Position numbers and translations under genes: made by a program. The notes under the pieces were generated by a model. That model searched no databases. It worked only from the letters and a program-made list of their open reading frames with translations, and was not told where the DNA came from. A DNA stretch of 15,075 bases from Fidelibacterota bacterium (GTDB taxonomy: Bacteria > Fidelibacterota > UBA2242 > B5-G15): NCBI GenBank assembly GCA_003645825.1, contig QNCQ01000014.1, positions 1 to 15,075 of the forward strand. The letters are read 5' to 3'. Below are positions 1 to 7,633 of the stretch, piece by piece. Numbering within the stretch: the first letter of the stretch is position 1; each line of letters begins with the position of its first letter.

Positions 1-7
1 CCGTTTT

Positions 8-2389
8 TTACTCTACTTTTATTATGTACGGCATGATCATAAAAACATTCTCATTGTTGTTCAACCAAAGATCAAACAAATAACTGTAAAATTTAATATC
101 TTTTTCCAGCAATTTTCCAAAGTAAGTCTTCCTTGTGAAGAAATCGCTAACAGAAACCTCGAAAATATAGTTAAAGGGTTTTGGGTAAATGCTTATGGCG
201 ATATCTTTGTTACTAAGACCTGCCTTTTGTCTTGCTATTTCAATTGCTGTATCCAGACTCCCAATTATATCTACCAGACCTATTGTCTTGCCTCTCGTCC
301 CACTCCATACCCTTCCTTCGCCTATACTCTTAACGCTGTCCTGACTTATACCTCTCCCATCTGCTACATGCTTTGTAAACACATCGTAGTAATAAGATAT
401 AATTTTCTGTAGCTTTAACCTCTCATCGGGAGTCAGTTCACGATAGATACTCATATAGTCTGAATATTTCCCTTTTTTAATGGTGGCAGTATTTATCCCG
501 ATTTTTTCACAAAGTTTCTGGACATTGAATTTTCCACCTAAAACTCCGATTGAACCCGTAATTGTATAAGGAGTGGCAATAATCGTATCAGCCTGGCATG
601 CGATATAATAACCACCTGACGCGGCAAGACCTGACATTGACACTATGAAGGGTTTTCTATTTCTGCCAGTTGTTGTTAGGTAAACCTCTCGCCAGATAAC
701 ATCAGAAGCAAGTGCAGAACCTCCAGGGGAATCTATCCGAAAGACAATAGCTTTTACAGATTTATCTTCTCTTGCTTTTCTTATGGCTCTGGCAATTGTC
801 TCCGATCCCATAACGTTACTGTAAAACCCTTTCTTACTTTTTCCTTCGCTGATAGAACCCACGGCGTAAACAAGAGCGATTTTATCTTTCTGAGCTGGGT
901 AGCTCCAGTCTTCGCGAAATTCTTTCCTTTTTGAGTATCTCTTGATTTTCACTATCTCTAATTTTGCCTTATCGGTCTTCTTAAGTTTTTCTAAAACTTG
1001 GTCCTCGTACAGATAATCGTCGATAAGTCCCTTTTCTTTTGCGAGTTCCGCCATATAAGGGCCATTGTCGATCAGCTCCAGCATTTTTTCTACTGAAAAA
1101 CCTCTTGTTTTTGAAACCTCAGAGATGAAACTGTTGTAGAAATCTTCAAGCAAAGTTTCAATCATTTCACGGTAATATACAGACATTGAGTCTCTTGTAA
1201 ACATATCCGCAGCAGTTTTGTAGTTCCCTATGTGTTCATATTCTGCTTCTATACCGAGTTTATCGAGGAGGTCTTTGATGAAAATGTACGTGGAGCTGAA
1301 TCCCACAAGCCATAGGGTACCAGCAGGATTAAGAAATATTTTATCACAGGCGGTCGCGAGATAGTAAGTACCGTTATTCATAGATTCTGAGTAGAAACAG
1401 GTATGTTTCCCACTCGTTCTTAACTCCTCTATCGCATTTCTGACTTCATACAACCTTGAAAAGCCGTATGAGAGATTATTTCCCACGAAGAGTACTGTAT
1501 GAACACTCTTATCTTTTGCAATCTCTTTCACTTTATCGATGAGAGCCTTGAGAGTATGAGGTTTTCTGAAGCCGTAAAGAATAGGTTCTTCATGGATCGT
1601 CTGAGGTAGTTTAAAGACAACAAGCTTTCTGGCCTTCCTTTCAAAGATTGTACGATATTTTGAGTTAGAGAGGTGAAAATATGCGCTCCTACCGTTTTCT
1701 ACAAAACCAATCCCGCTGTTTATCAGGTTAATATTGAATCCCAGCCTGAGCTCTCCATTTTCGGGATAGTACTCTGATGATAGACTGATTCCATCAACAG
1801 GTTTTAATTCGATGTATGTTTTATACTCTAAATCGTTATTTCCCTTCTGCCCTGTGACGTCTATAGCTAATGTGATAATCTTTCCAAGAGGTCTTGCCCC
1901 TATTCCAAGTTGATAAACAACAGGAAGTCCATTCGCTTCCGTTACGTTTTGGATTACCCCTCCAAGGGATAGAAATTTCCATGGTCGGGAGATAAATCCC
2001 AGGTCTATCTCTCCTTTGTCCTCGACTGTTCCAAACCATCTGTACCTGAGTCCTAGATTAAGCCATTTTCCTGCCGGGAGTCCGAGCGAATATTGCCATC
2101 TCTGGTAAAATTGTTCTCCACTGTACAACCATTCCCCCGAGAAACATGCTTTTCCGCCCATTACCAATAGCGAGTATTCATTTTTGTAGGACCGCAAAGC
2201 TTCCGGAAAGTAGGCAATAAGCTGGAACTCCGATCGATATCCCGAGGCAGCAGGGTTAAAAAACAGAGAAAAGGCATTGTCAGTAACTGCCACAGAACCA
2301 GGGGGGTAACGATCCTGAGTGTGGGAACCCGCATAAAGGCATAAGGGAAGAACAAATACCAGTATAAGTAAAATACGTTCTTTTGCCAT
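8..2389 (-). CDS. sppA: Signal peptide peptidase SppA with N-terminal outer-membrane-barrel-like domain
   Basis: This is a serine/lysine-dyad peptidase of the SppA (protease IV, S49) family, which degrades leftover signal peptides and membrane protein fragments. The start chosen is the ATG at 2389, because AGGAGG lies just upstream; a longer TTG start at 2410 would place that ribosome site inside the gene. The product is 793 residues. Residues 1-20 form a signal peptide (hydrophobic core ending LYA). Residues about 25-245 are many short alternating strands beginning with an SLFFNPAASGY motif, as in FadL/PorV-type barrels. Residues about 255-793 hold the tandem SppA domains. The probable general base is K391 (GNYKTAADMF) and the nucleophile is S591 (SGLAASGGYY), matching E. 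coli K209 and S409. The usual N-terminal membrane anchor of SppA is absent, so the barrel may place the enzyme at the outer membrane. It is divergent from the next gene. Peptidase identity is secure; the barrel is inferred from residue pattern. Confidence 0.93.
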   Translation of the reverse strand: MAKERILLILVFVLPLCLYAGSHTQDRYPPGSVAVTDNAFSLFFNPAASGYRSEFQLIAYFPEALRSYKNEYSLLVMGGKACFSGEWLYSGEQFYQRWQYSLGLPAGKWLNLGLRYRWFGTVEDKGEIDLGFISRPWKFLSLGGVIQNVTEANGLPVVYQLGIGARPLGKIITLAIDVTGQKGNNDLEYKTYIELKPVDGISLSSEYYPENGELRLGFNINLINSGIGFVENGRSAYFHLSNSKYRTIFERKARKLVVFKLPQTIHEEPILYGFRKPHTLKALIDKVKEIAKDKSVHTVLFVGNNLSYGFSRLYEVRNAIEELRTSGKHTCFYSESMNNGTYYLATACDKIFLNPAGTLWLVGFSSTYIFIKDLLDKLGIEAEYEHIGNYKTAADMFTRDSMSVYYREMIETLLEDFYNSFISEVSKTRGFSVEKMLELIDNGPYMAELAKEKGLIDDYLYEDQVLEKLKKTDKAKLEIVKIKRYSKRKEFREDWSYPAQKDKIALVYAVGSISEGKSKKGFYSNVMGSETIARAIRKAREDKSVKAIVFRIDSPGGSALASDVIWREVYLTTTGRNRKPFIVSMSGLAASGGYYIACQADTIIATPYTITGSIGVLGGKFNVQKLCEKIGINTATIKKGKYSDYMSIYRELTPDERLKLQKIISYYYDVFTKHVADGRGISQDSVKSIGEGRVWSGTRGKTIGLVDIIGSLDTAIEIARQKAGLSNKDIAISIYPKPFNYIFEVSVSDFFTRKTYFGKLLEKDIKFYSYLFDLWLNNNENVFMIMPYIIKVE

Positions 2390-2448
2390 CCTTTCCTCCT
2401 GTTTTATCAAAAGCTAATATCCTGGTGATAGCACTCTGCCATTTTGAA

Positions 2449-2477
2449 AATATAATTCTGGCTTCTGTAAATATCAA
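2449..2477 (-). promoter_or_regulatory. Putative sigma70-type promoter for sppA
   Basis: On the minus strand a -35 box TTGATA (2477-2472) is followed, after 17 bases, by a -10 box TATATT (2454-2449). Each matches the consensus at five of six positions. Transcription would start near 2442, leaving a leader of about 50 bases with AGGAGG before the sppA ATG. The boxes lie inside the minus-strand open frame at 2407-2619, so both cannot easily be fully functional. Confidence 0.45.
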
Positions 2478-2688
2478 TGAATTTTAAAATCCATATGTCT
2501 GATTCAGAAACATGGTATACATTCTGGAGACTCATTTCACAATAACATAGTTTGAAAAGATCAAGTGCTACAGATTTAAATCTAGGGAATTTTAAATTCT
2601 TCTCTGATTCTATAAGAACCTAAATATGGATGCTTTTTCCTTTCCTCTAACCTTAACGATATCTTCCATGATCTGCTCACTGATACCC

Positions 2689-2717
2689 TTGATATATCTT
2701 AAAAGACTCCAAATAAT
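2689..2717 (+). promoter_or_regulatory. Putative sigma70-type promoter for the exoribonuclease gene cluster
   Basis: A -35 box TTGATA (2689-2694) is separated by 17 bases from a -10 box AATAAT (2712-2717), each with five of six consensus positions. The start would be near 2725, giving a leader of about 50 bases before the ATG at 2775. No operator-like symmetry was seen around it. Confidence 0.4.
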
Positions 2718-2774
2718 TTTTAAGCCTTTTGCCACAGTTTTGTTAAATTAAAACCTATTGTTGAGGGAGTGAAG

Positions 2775-3830
2775 ATGGGAGAAAGAGATAGAAGGTACAT
2801 AGCAGAGCTAAACGAAGGGGAAAAGTTTTATGGTTTTTACCTTGTAGTAGAAAAGGTTTTAAAATACGCTAAGAATGATAATCCCTACCTTGACATACTT
2901 CTACAAGATAGAACCGGTCGAATCACGGCTAAACTGTGGGAAAAAGCACAGGAAATGGATGCAGAATTTAATGTTGGTGACATTGTAGGTGTTGCAGGGG
3001 CAGTGGAAAAATTCCGTGACTCCATTCAGATAAAAATCGAAAAAATAAGGAGAATTGATGAGGAGAAAAGGATAGAAGAAAACCTCACTGACTCAGAGTT
3101 TATCGTAACCACTCCAAAAAACATCGATGAAATGTGGAGCGAAATCTGGGAAATTATCAAGAACATAAAAAATCCCTACCTTAGCAAACTACTCAGCAGA
3201 ATATATAGGAAATATGAAAAGCAGCTTAAATCTCTTCCTGGTTCCATGAGGCTACACCATGCCTACCAGGGTGGCTTACTTGAACATATTTTCAATACAG
3301 TAAAAATAGCAAAGAGCATATGCAAAGTATACGACGAAATTAACGAAGAACTCTTCATTGCCGGCGTTCTTGCCCATGATATTGGTAAAATCAGGGAACT
3401 CAGTGGTAGATACGTATTTGATTATACTGATGAGGGCAACTTCATCGGGCATGTAGTACTGGGTAGAGACATGCTGATCGAAGAAGCCAAGGAAATAGAA
3501 GGGTTCCCCGAACTTTTGAGATTAAAACTCGAACATATAATCCTATCCCACCATGGGAAATATGAATGGCAATCTCCAAAGGAACCCGCTTTTCCTGAAG
3601 CTCAACTCGTTTATCAGATAGATGAAATAGACACCAGGCTTTACCAGATGAAAAACAGCATTGAAAGTGACGTTAGCGAAGGGAAATGGACGTCCAAAAG
3701 CAATTACTTCAAAAGAGTACTTTACAAAGGCGAAAACCCAGAAAAACCTCTGGACAATGAAGATAATGAAACAAGGGGTAAGGAAGGAAAAGAAACTAAA
3801 ACTGACGATAAGCAAACATCCCTGTTTTAA
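2775..3830 (+). CDS. yhaM: OB-fold and HD-domain 3'-5' exoribonuclease, YhaM family
   Basis: This protein of 351 residues matches the YhaM/Cbf1 family of metal-dependent 3'-5' exoribonucleases, which trim RNA and can also act on single-stranded DNA. Residues about 15-95 form an OB-fold nucleic-acid-binding domain. Residues about 155-295 form an HD phosphohydrolase domain: GGLLEH (H171), HDIGK (H201, D202), H226, H259/H260 and a late QIDEID (D283) are the likely metal ligands. Residues 321-351 are a charged, low-complexity tail ending QTSLF, which resembles a sliding-clamp-binding motif. The ATG at 2775 was chosen because GGGAG sits five bases before it; a GTG at 2769 would overlap that site. 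It probably heads a cluster with the next two genes (9-base and 8-base gaps). Family assignment is strong; substrate preference is not shown. Confidence 0.88.
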   Translation: MGERDRRYIAELNEGEKFYGFYLVVEKVLKYAKNDNPYLDILLQDRTGRITAKLWEKAQEMDAEFNVGDIVGVAGAVEKFRDSIQIKIEKIRRIDEEKRIEENLTDSEFIVTTPKNIDEMWSEIWEIIKNIKNPYLSKLLSRIYRKYEKQLKSLPGSMRLHHAYQGGLLEHIFNTVKIAKSICKVYDEINEELFIAGVLAHDIGKIRELSGRYVFDYTDEGNFIGHVVLGRDMLIEEAKEIEGFPELLRLKLEHIILSHHGKYEWQSPKEPAFPEAQLVYQIDEIDTRLYQMKNSIESDVSEGKWTSKSNYFKRVLYKGENPEKPLDNEDNETRGKEGKETKTDDKQTSLF

Positions 3831-3839
3831 AGCGAGAAA

Positions 3840-4400
3840 ATGACAGAGAAAAAACTCGACAGAACGAAGAGAGTTGCTTATACCGGACTTTTTATTGCTC
3901 TGGTTCTTGGCATTGGATATGCATTTGTACTCATCCCAAATGTGGAATTTGTGCTTGCTACAATTTTCATATCCGGAATTCTTCTCGGATGGAAAACAGG
4001 AATTGTGGTTGGTACCGCTGGAGAGCTATTGTTTTCTGCATTGAATCCTTTTGGCTCTGGCCTGGTGTTCCCCCTCCTGCTCTTTTTTCAAATTCTTGTT
4101 GGAGGTCTAGTTGGATACACCGGGGGATTACTAAGAAGGGTTATTATCTACGGTAACTCTTACAGAAAAGCAGCCATCACGAGCGCGACAGCGGGATTTT
4201 TATTAACATTCACTTACGACCTGCTTACAAATCTGTCCTACCCGCTGGCCGCAGGCTTTGATATGAGAGGAATAATCGCAACGGTCATAGCAGGACTTGG
4301 ATTCAGCTTGATACATATTATTACAAACACCTTTGTGTTCCTCATTTTTGTTCCATACATTTCCAGGTTATTACATAAAGTTCTGTTACACTTGGAGTAA
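3840..4400 (+). CDS. ECF-transporter S-component-like membrane protein, substrate unknown
   Basis: This is a small integral membrane protein of 186 residues with about six hydrophobic segments (roughly residues 14-32, 35-52, 54-66, 75-96, 112-132 and 145-175). Length, topology and the central LNPFGSG stretch followed by FPLLLFFQ resemble the substrate-binding S component of energy-coupling-factor vitamin transporters. The energizing subunits (two ATPases and EcfT) are not in this window, as is usual for shared-module systems, so a stand-alone carrier cannot be excluded. The gene starts 9 bases after the exoribonuclease gene and ends 8 bases before an outer-membrane protein gene, which suggests one transcript. 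No riboswitch was recognised upstream, so the substrate cannot be named. Confidence 0.65.
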   Translation: MTEKKLDRTKRVAYTGLFIALVLGIGYAFVLIPNVEFVLATIFISGILLGWKTGIVVGTAGELLFSALNPFGSGLVFPLLLFFQILVGGLVGYTGGLLRRVIIYGNSYRKAAITSATAGFLLTFTYDLLTNLSYPLAAGFDMRGIIATVIAGLGFSLIHIITNTFVFLIFVPYISRLLHKVLLHLE

Positions 4401-4408
4401 TTTCAAAT

Positions 4409-6142
4409 ATGGTGAGAAAGTCTTTGTCTTTAAGCATCCTGATTTATCTGTTTTTTGCAACATCCTATGCCAGATTTGACAGCTTAAAATGTGCATTTGG
4501 TATCGACACCCTCTTTTTGCCTATTAGAAACATTGACCGATGTCGTAAACTCAACAATACGATTCTACTACCCTACGATGATTGGGGAATTAAAATTGCA
4601 AGCGATTATTCTGGATTGCCAGGCTACACCATTTGGGTCATACGGGATAACTTCACAGAGGTAGACCCGTTGTTTGGCAATTTACCGGCTCTATGGCAGG
4701 AGTCCCATTTCTTCAAATCCAAATATCTCGAAGGGGAAATAAACTACCAAAGAGCAGGATATTTTGAAAAACCTATAACAGGATTTAAATACTATAAGGG
4801 AGACTACAGTTTCTTAAACGTATCCGCATTCGCCAGTGGCAGGTACTATGACAAAGGAATATGGGGACTGGATTTTTCAAACCTTGGATACGATGGCCGC
4901 TTCGGGCTCTTGGGATCGAAATACGGAGTTAAAACTGGAGAAAGCTTAGCTCAAAACTACAGAATGGGATTCGAAACCAGGGTATCAACCTTCAGCGTCA
5001 CAGCCTGGATATTTTACAACAAGTACATGCCAGGTATTGTTAATTACAGCACGTCGGAATACAACTATACATTTGGAGGAACTGATAAAGAATACAGAAG
5101 AGGTGGATATATAAGCCTGAAAAAGCTAACAAAAACTAAAAATTTTCAAGCAGGAGTATTAACATCAGGTTTCTACTACAGCAGGAACACTGGAAACTTA
5201 TCCTTAAAAGGAGAAGGTATCCACAACCAGATATATTTCAACATTCAGAAATTTTCAAGCAATGGTAGTCTTGGAGTCAACTTTCGTGTTTTTCAAAATG
5301 AATTTTGTGAAAGAGGAGGAGGGAACCTTTCTCAGACGAAGGCGAATTTTCTATTAACAGGTGATTTTAATCGAAACACAACCAAGATCTTGTTTGAAAC
5401 AGGAATAGCCAATCTCAAACCTGTTGCCGAACTTAGCATAAAACAGAATATTTTTAGAACATTATATTTAAACATGGGGTACTATAGAAGATTTCATCTA
5501 TATCCTCTTATTTTTTCTGTAATGCCAGACACCTTAAATAAAGCACCAGATTTCGATAAAGGATTCATTTCCAATATTGGTGAATTAGGAATAGAATGGA
5601 AAACCAAACACATCGATTTCAATCTGGGATTCAGACATACAATAGCCAACTTTTATATGCCTTTAAAATCCAGCCCTTCTTTCCAGCTACTAAATTTCAA
5701 CCTACGCAGAGAAAGAAGACTTTTCTTTTTTTCTAACATAGACATCCGTTTTAAGAACTGGGTGGAATTTATAAACAGGTTCGTTTATGCTCCGCAGTCA
5801 AACAGAGATATCAATCTGGTGATTTATAACATCTCTTCTCTGGGTGGATCATTCAATATTCTTAAAAATCTAAAGCTTAGCTACTATGGCTCTTTCTGGT
5901 ATACAGAAGGATACGAGCAACTCGCATGGTTTGAGGAAGTTCGTTCAACAGGATTAATCGATTTCAGCGTTTTCAATAACGAAAAACTATTCCTATCTTT
6001 TGAAATTGGAGCAAGGGTAAAGTCCTTCTATATCTTTTATTCTTTTTACAACATTCAGGGACGACTATTTTCCTCGCTCCCTTTGATGCCATACCGCAAC
6101 AGACTTTTCATCTATGGTGTAAAATGGTGGTTTATAGAATAG
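4409..6142 (+). CDS. Outer-membrane beta-barrel protein, putative receptor or channel
   Basis: This is a 577-residue exported protein of no precisely recognised family. Residues 1-21 are a signal peptide (hydrophobic core, cleavage after SYA). From about residue 110 to the end there are many alternating aromatic/polar strands separated by short turns. The protein ends in an aromatic strand, YGVKWWFIE, typical of barrels inserted by the BAM machinery. Residues about 25-105, including IWVIRDNFTEVDPLFGNLP, weakly recall the end of a TonB-receptor plug, but no clear plug or TonB box is visible. The start has only a weak ribosome site (GGAG, 11 bases away); a GTG two codons later is possible. Adjacency to the S-component-like gene suggests a role in taking the same molecule across the outer membrane; that is inference. 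Confidence 0.7.
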   Translation: MVRKSLSLSILIYLFFATSYARFDSLKCAFGIDTLFLPIRNIDRCRKLNNTILLPYDDWGIKIASDYSGLPGYTIWVIRDNFTEVDPLFGNLPALWQESHFFKSKYLEGEINYQRAGYFEKPITGFKYYKGDYSFLNVSAFASGRYYDKGIWGLDFSNLGYDGRFGLLGSKYGVKTGESLAQNYRMGFETRVSTFSVTAWIFYNKYMPGIVNYSTSEYNYTFGGTDKEYRRGGYISLKKLTKTKNFQAGVLTSGFYYSRNTGNLSLKGEGIHNQIYFNIQKFSSNGSLGVNFRVFQNEFCERGGGNLSQTKANFLLTGDFNRNTTKILFETGIANLKPVAELSIKQNIFRTLYLNMGYYRRFHLYPLIFSVMPDTLNKAPDFDKGFISNIGELGIEWKTKHIDFNLGFRHTIANFYMPLKSSPSFQLLNFNLRRERRLFFFSNIDIRFKNWVEFINRFVYAPQSNRDINLVIYNISSLGGSFNILKNLKLSYYGSFWYTEGYEQLAWFEEVRSTGLIDFSVFNNEKLFLSFEIGARVKSFYIFYSFYNIQGRLFSSLPLMPYRNRLFIYGVKWWFIE

Positions 6143-6245
6143 ATATTTTTATAAAGTTTAAAAAACGAATATGCTTAACGAATTCCAGGAAATAAAATTT
6201 GATTTTCTAAATTTAAAGAAAAACAAGAGTTGTATACCCAGTAAA

Positions 6246-6266
6246 GCAAAATGGTATTAGTTTTGC
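6246..6266. repeat. Inverted repeat in the rnfC leader
   Basis: GCAAAA (6246-6251) and TTTTGC (6261-6266) form a perfect six-base inverted repeat around nine bases, and the right arm overlaps the palindrome TTTGCAAA (6262-6269). It lies 38 bases before the rnfC start. It could be an operator half-site pair, but its AT-rich make-up makes chance likely. No convincing -35/-10 pair was found in the 162-base leader. Confidence 0.2.
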
Positions 6267-6304
6267 AAACTGATCTCAGTTATCTTTAACAGGAGAGGCT
6301 GTAG

Positions 6305-7621
6305 ATGAAAGTATTGACCTTCAGAAAAGGAATTCATCCAAAAGAGTTCAAAGAACTCACAGAACATAAACCAATAGAGAAACTCCCAACTCCCAAAGAG
6401 GTTTTTATCCCTCTACAGCAACACATTGGTTCACCTGCGAAGGCTGTGGTCCAGAAAGGGGAAGAAGTCAAAGCAGGTCAGATAATAGGCGAGTCAACCG
6501 GCTTTATCTCAAGCTACATACATGCAAGTATTAACGGAAAGGTTAAAACTATTGACACCTTTCTCCACCCTCTTGGGTTATCAACACAGACGGTTCACAT
6601 CACATCATCGGAAGAGGCAAACCCCTTGGTTACCGACTCAGATACTAAAAGCTGGGAAAGCCTTAGTAAAGAAGATATTATTTCTATTATTGAAAAATCA
6701 GGTATCGTAGGCCTTGGTGGCGCTACATTTCCAACTCACGTTAAGCTAAAACCCCCGAAGGATAAACCGATAGATACCTTTATTTTAAACGGTTGTGAAT
6801 GTGAGCCATACCTTACTGCAGACCACCGCATGATGCTGGACTTTACCGATAAAGTGGTTCAGGGGGTGCTCATCATAACGAGAACCCTCGGAGTAAAAAA
6901 AGCATATATCGGAATAGAAAATAACAAGCCAGATGCTATAGAAAAAATGTCCAAAGCTACATCTAAGATCCCTGAGATTGAGGTAGTCGCTCTCAAAACC
7001 AAATATCCCCAGGGCGCAGAAAAAATGCTCATAAAAGCCGTGTTGGACAGAACAGTTCCTGCCGGCGGTTTACCTATGGACGTTGGAGTCGTAGTTAACA
7101 ATGTGGGTACTGCCCTGGCAATATACGAAGCTGTCGTAGAGAATAAGCCACTTATCGAGAGAGTTGTAACTGTCACTGGCAACGGGATAAAAGAGCCAAA
7201 AAACTTGCTAATCCCTATAGGCACAAAGCTAAAAGATGTTATCGATTACTGTGGTGGACTCACGGGCGATAATATCAAGGTGATAATGGGCGGTCCAATG
7301 ATGGGCATCACAATTGGTTCTCTGGAGGTTCCTGTTATAAAAGGCACAAGCGGAATATTATGTTTGAAAGATGGTAAAAACTTTGCTGAAACTGTATATC
7401 CATGTATAGGTTGTGGCTCGTGCACCAGGGTATGTCCAATGAACCTTTTACCCACCAAACTTGCCAGGCTTTCTGAAAAAGGAATGTGGGAAATGGCAAA
7501 TAAGATGGGCATACTGAATTGTATCGAGTGCGGAAGTTGTGCATATGTTTGCCCTTCTCATATTCCCCTTGTTCAACACATAAAAGTTGGAAAATTCATG
7601 GTTAACCAATTGAAAAAGTAA
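6305..7621 (+). CDS. rnfC: Rnf complex subunit RnfC, NADH/FMN and iron-sulfur subunit
   Basis: RnfC is the peripheral subunit through which the Rnf complex exchanges electrons with NAD(H). The 438-residue product shows an N-terminal barrel-sandwich/biotinyl-like region (about 30-100) and a Complex-I-51K-like nucleotide-binding segment with GLGGATFPTHVK (136-147) and NGCECEPYLTAD (162-173). An SLBB-like region follows (about 255-335). Two [4Fe-4S] motifs close the protein: C367, C370, C373, C377 and C406, C409, C412, C416. It ends soon after the second motif, as in clostridial and Thermotoga-type RnfC, and lacks the long repeat extension of proteobacterial RnfC. AGGAGAGG precedes the ATG. It is the first gene of the operon after a 162-base leader; rnfD follows 12 bases later. 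Confidence 0.97.
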   Translation: MKVLTFRKGIHPKEFKELTEHKPIEKLPTPKEVFIPLQQHIGSPAKAVVQKGEEVKAGQIIGESTGFISSYIHASINGKVKTIDTFLHPLGLSTQTVHITSSEEANPLVTDSDTKSWESLSKEDIISIIEKSGIVGLGGATFPTHVKLKPPKDKPIDTFILNGCECEPYLTADHRMMLDFTDKVVQGVLIITRTLGVKKAYIGIENNKPDAIEKMSKATSKIPEIEVVALKTKYPQGAEKMLIKAVLDRTVPAGGLPMDVGVVVNNVGTALAIYEAVVENKPLIERVVTVTGNGIKEPKNLLIPIGTKLKDVIDYCGGLTGDNIKVIMGGPMMGITIGSLEVPVIKGTSGILCLKDGKNFAETVYPCIGCGSCTRVCPMNLLPTKLARLSEKGMWEMANKMGILNCIECGSCAYVCPSHIPLVQHIKVGKFMVNQLKK

Positions 7622-7633
7622 AGAGTTAAACGG

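Larger units (their letters stand above)
2407..2735 (-). pseudogene. Possible frameshifted gene remnant upstream of sppA
   Basis: The 385 bases between sppA and the plus-strand gene contain no intact gene, but the minus strand holds two consecutive open frames. The first runs from a GTG at 2735 to TAG at 2610 (41 codons, reading VAKGLKIIWSLLRYIKG at its start). The second, in another frame, is open for 70 codons from 2619 to TGA at 2407, with an internal ATG at 2535. It ends 17 bases before the sppA start, with the sppA ribosome site in that gap, which is the spacing expected of an upstream operon gene. A run of five A near 2642 could be the site of a shift. No family is recognised, no ribosome site precedes either start, and in AT-rich DNA chance remains a real possibility. 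Confidence 0.25.

Noticed and set aside
2280..2477. A minus-strand frame from TTG at 2477 that overlaps the sppA start
   Set aside because: It runs into the well-supported sppA signal peptide region in another frame, and its TTG has no ribosome site; it is most likely a shadow.
6189..6216. AAATTT-N8-AAATTT inverted repeat downstream of the barrel gene
   Set aside because: AAATTT is its own complement and the region is nearly pure AT, so the match carries little information.
6171..6260. A 29-codon plus-strand frame (ATG to TAG) in the rnfC leader
   Set aside because: It has no ribosome site, no recognisable motif, and is short enough to arise by chance in AT-rich DNA.
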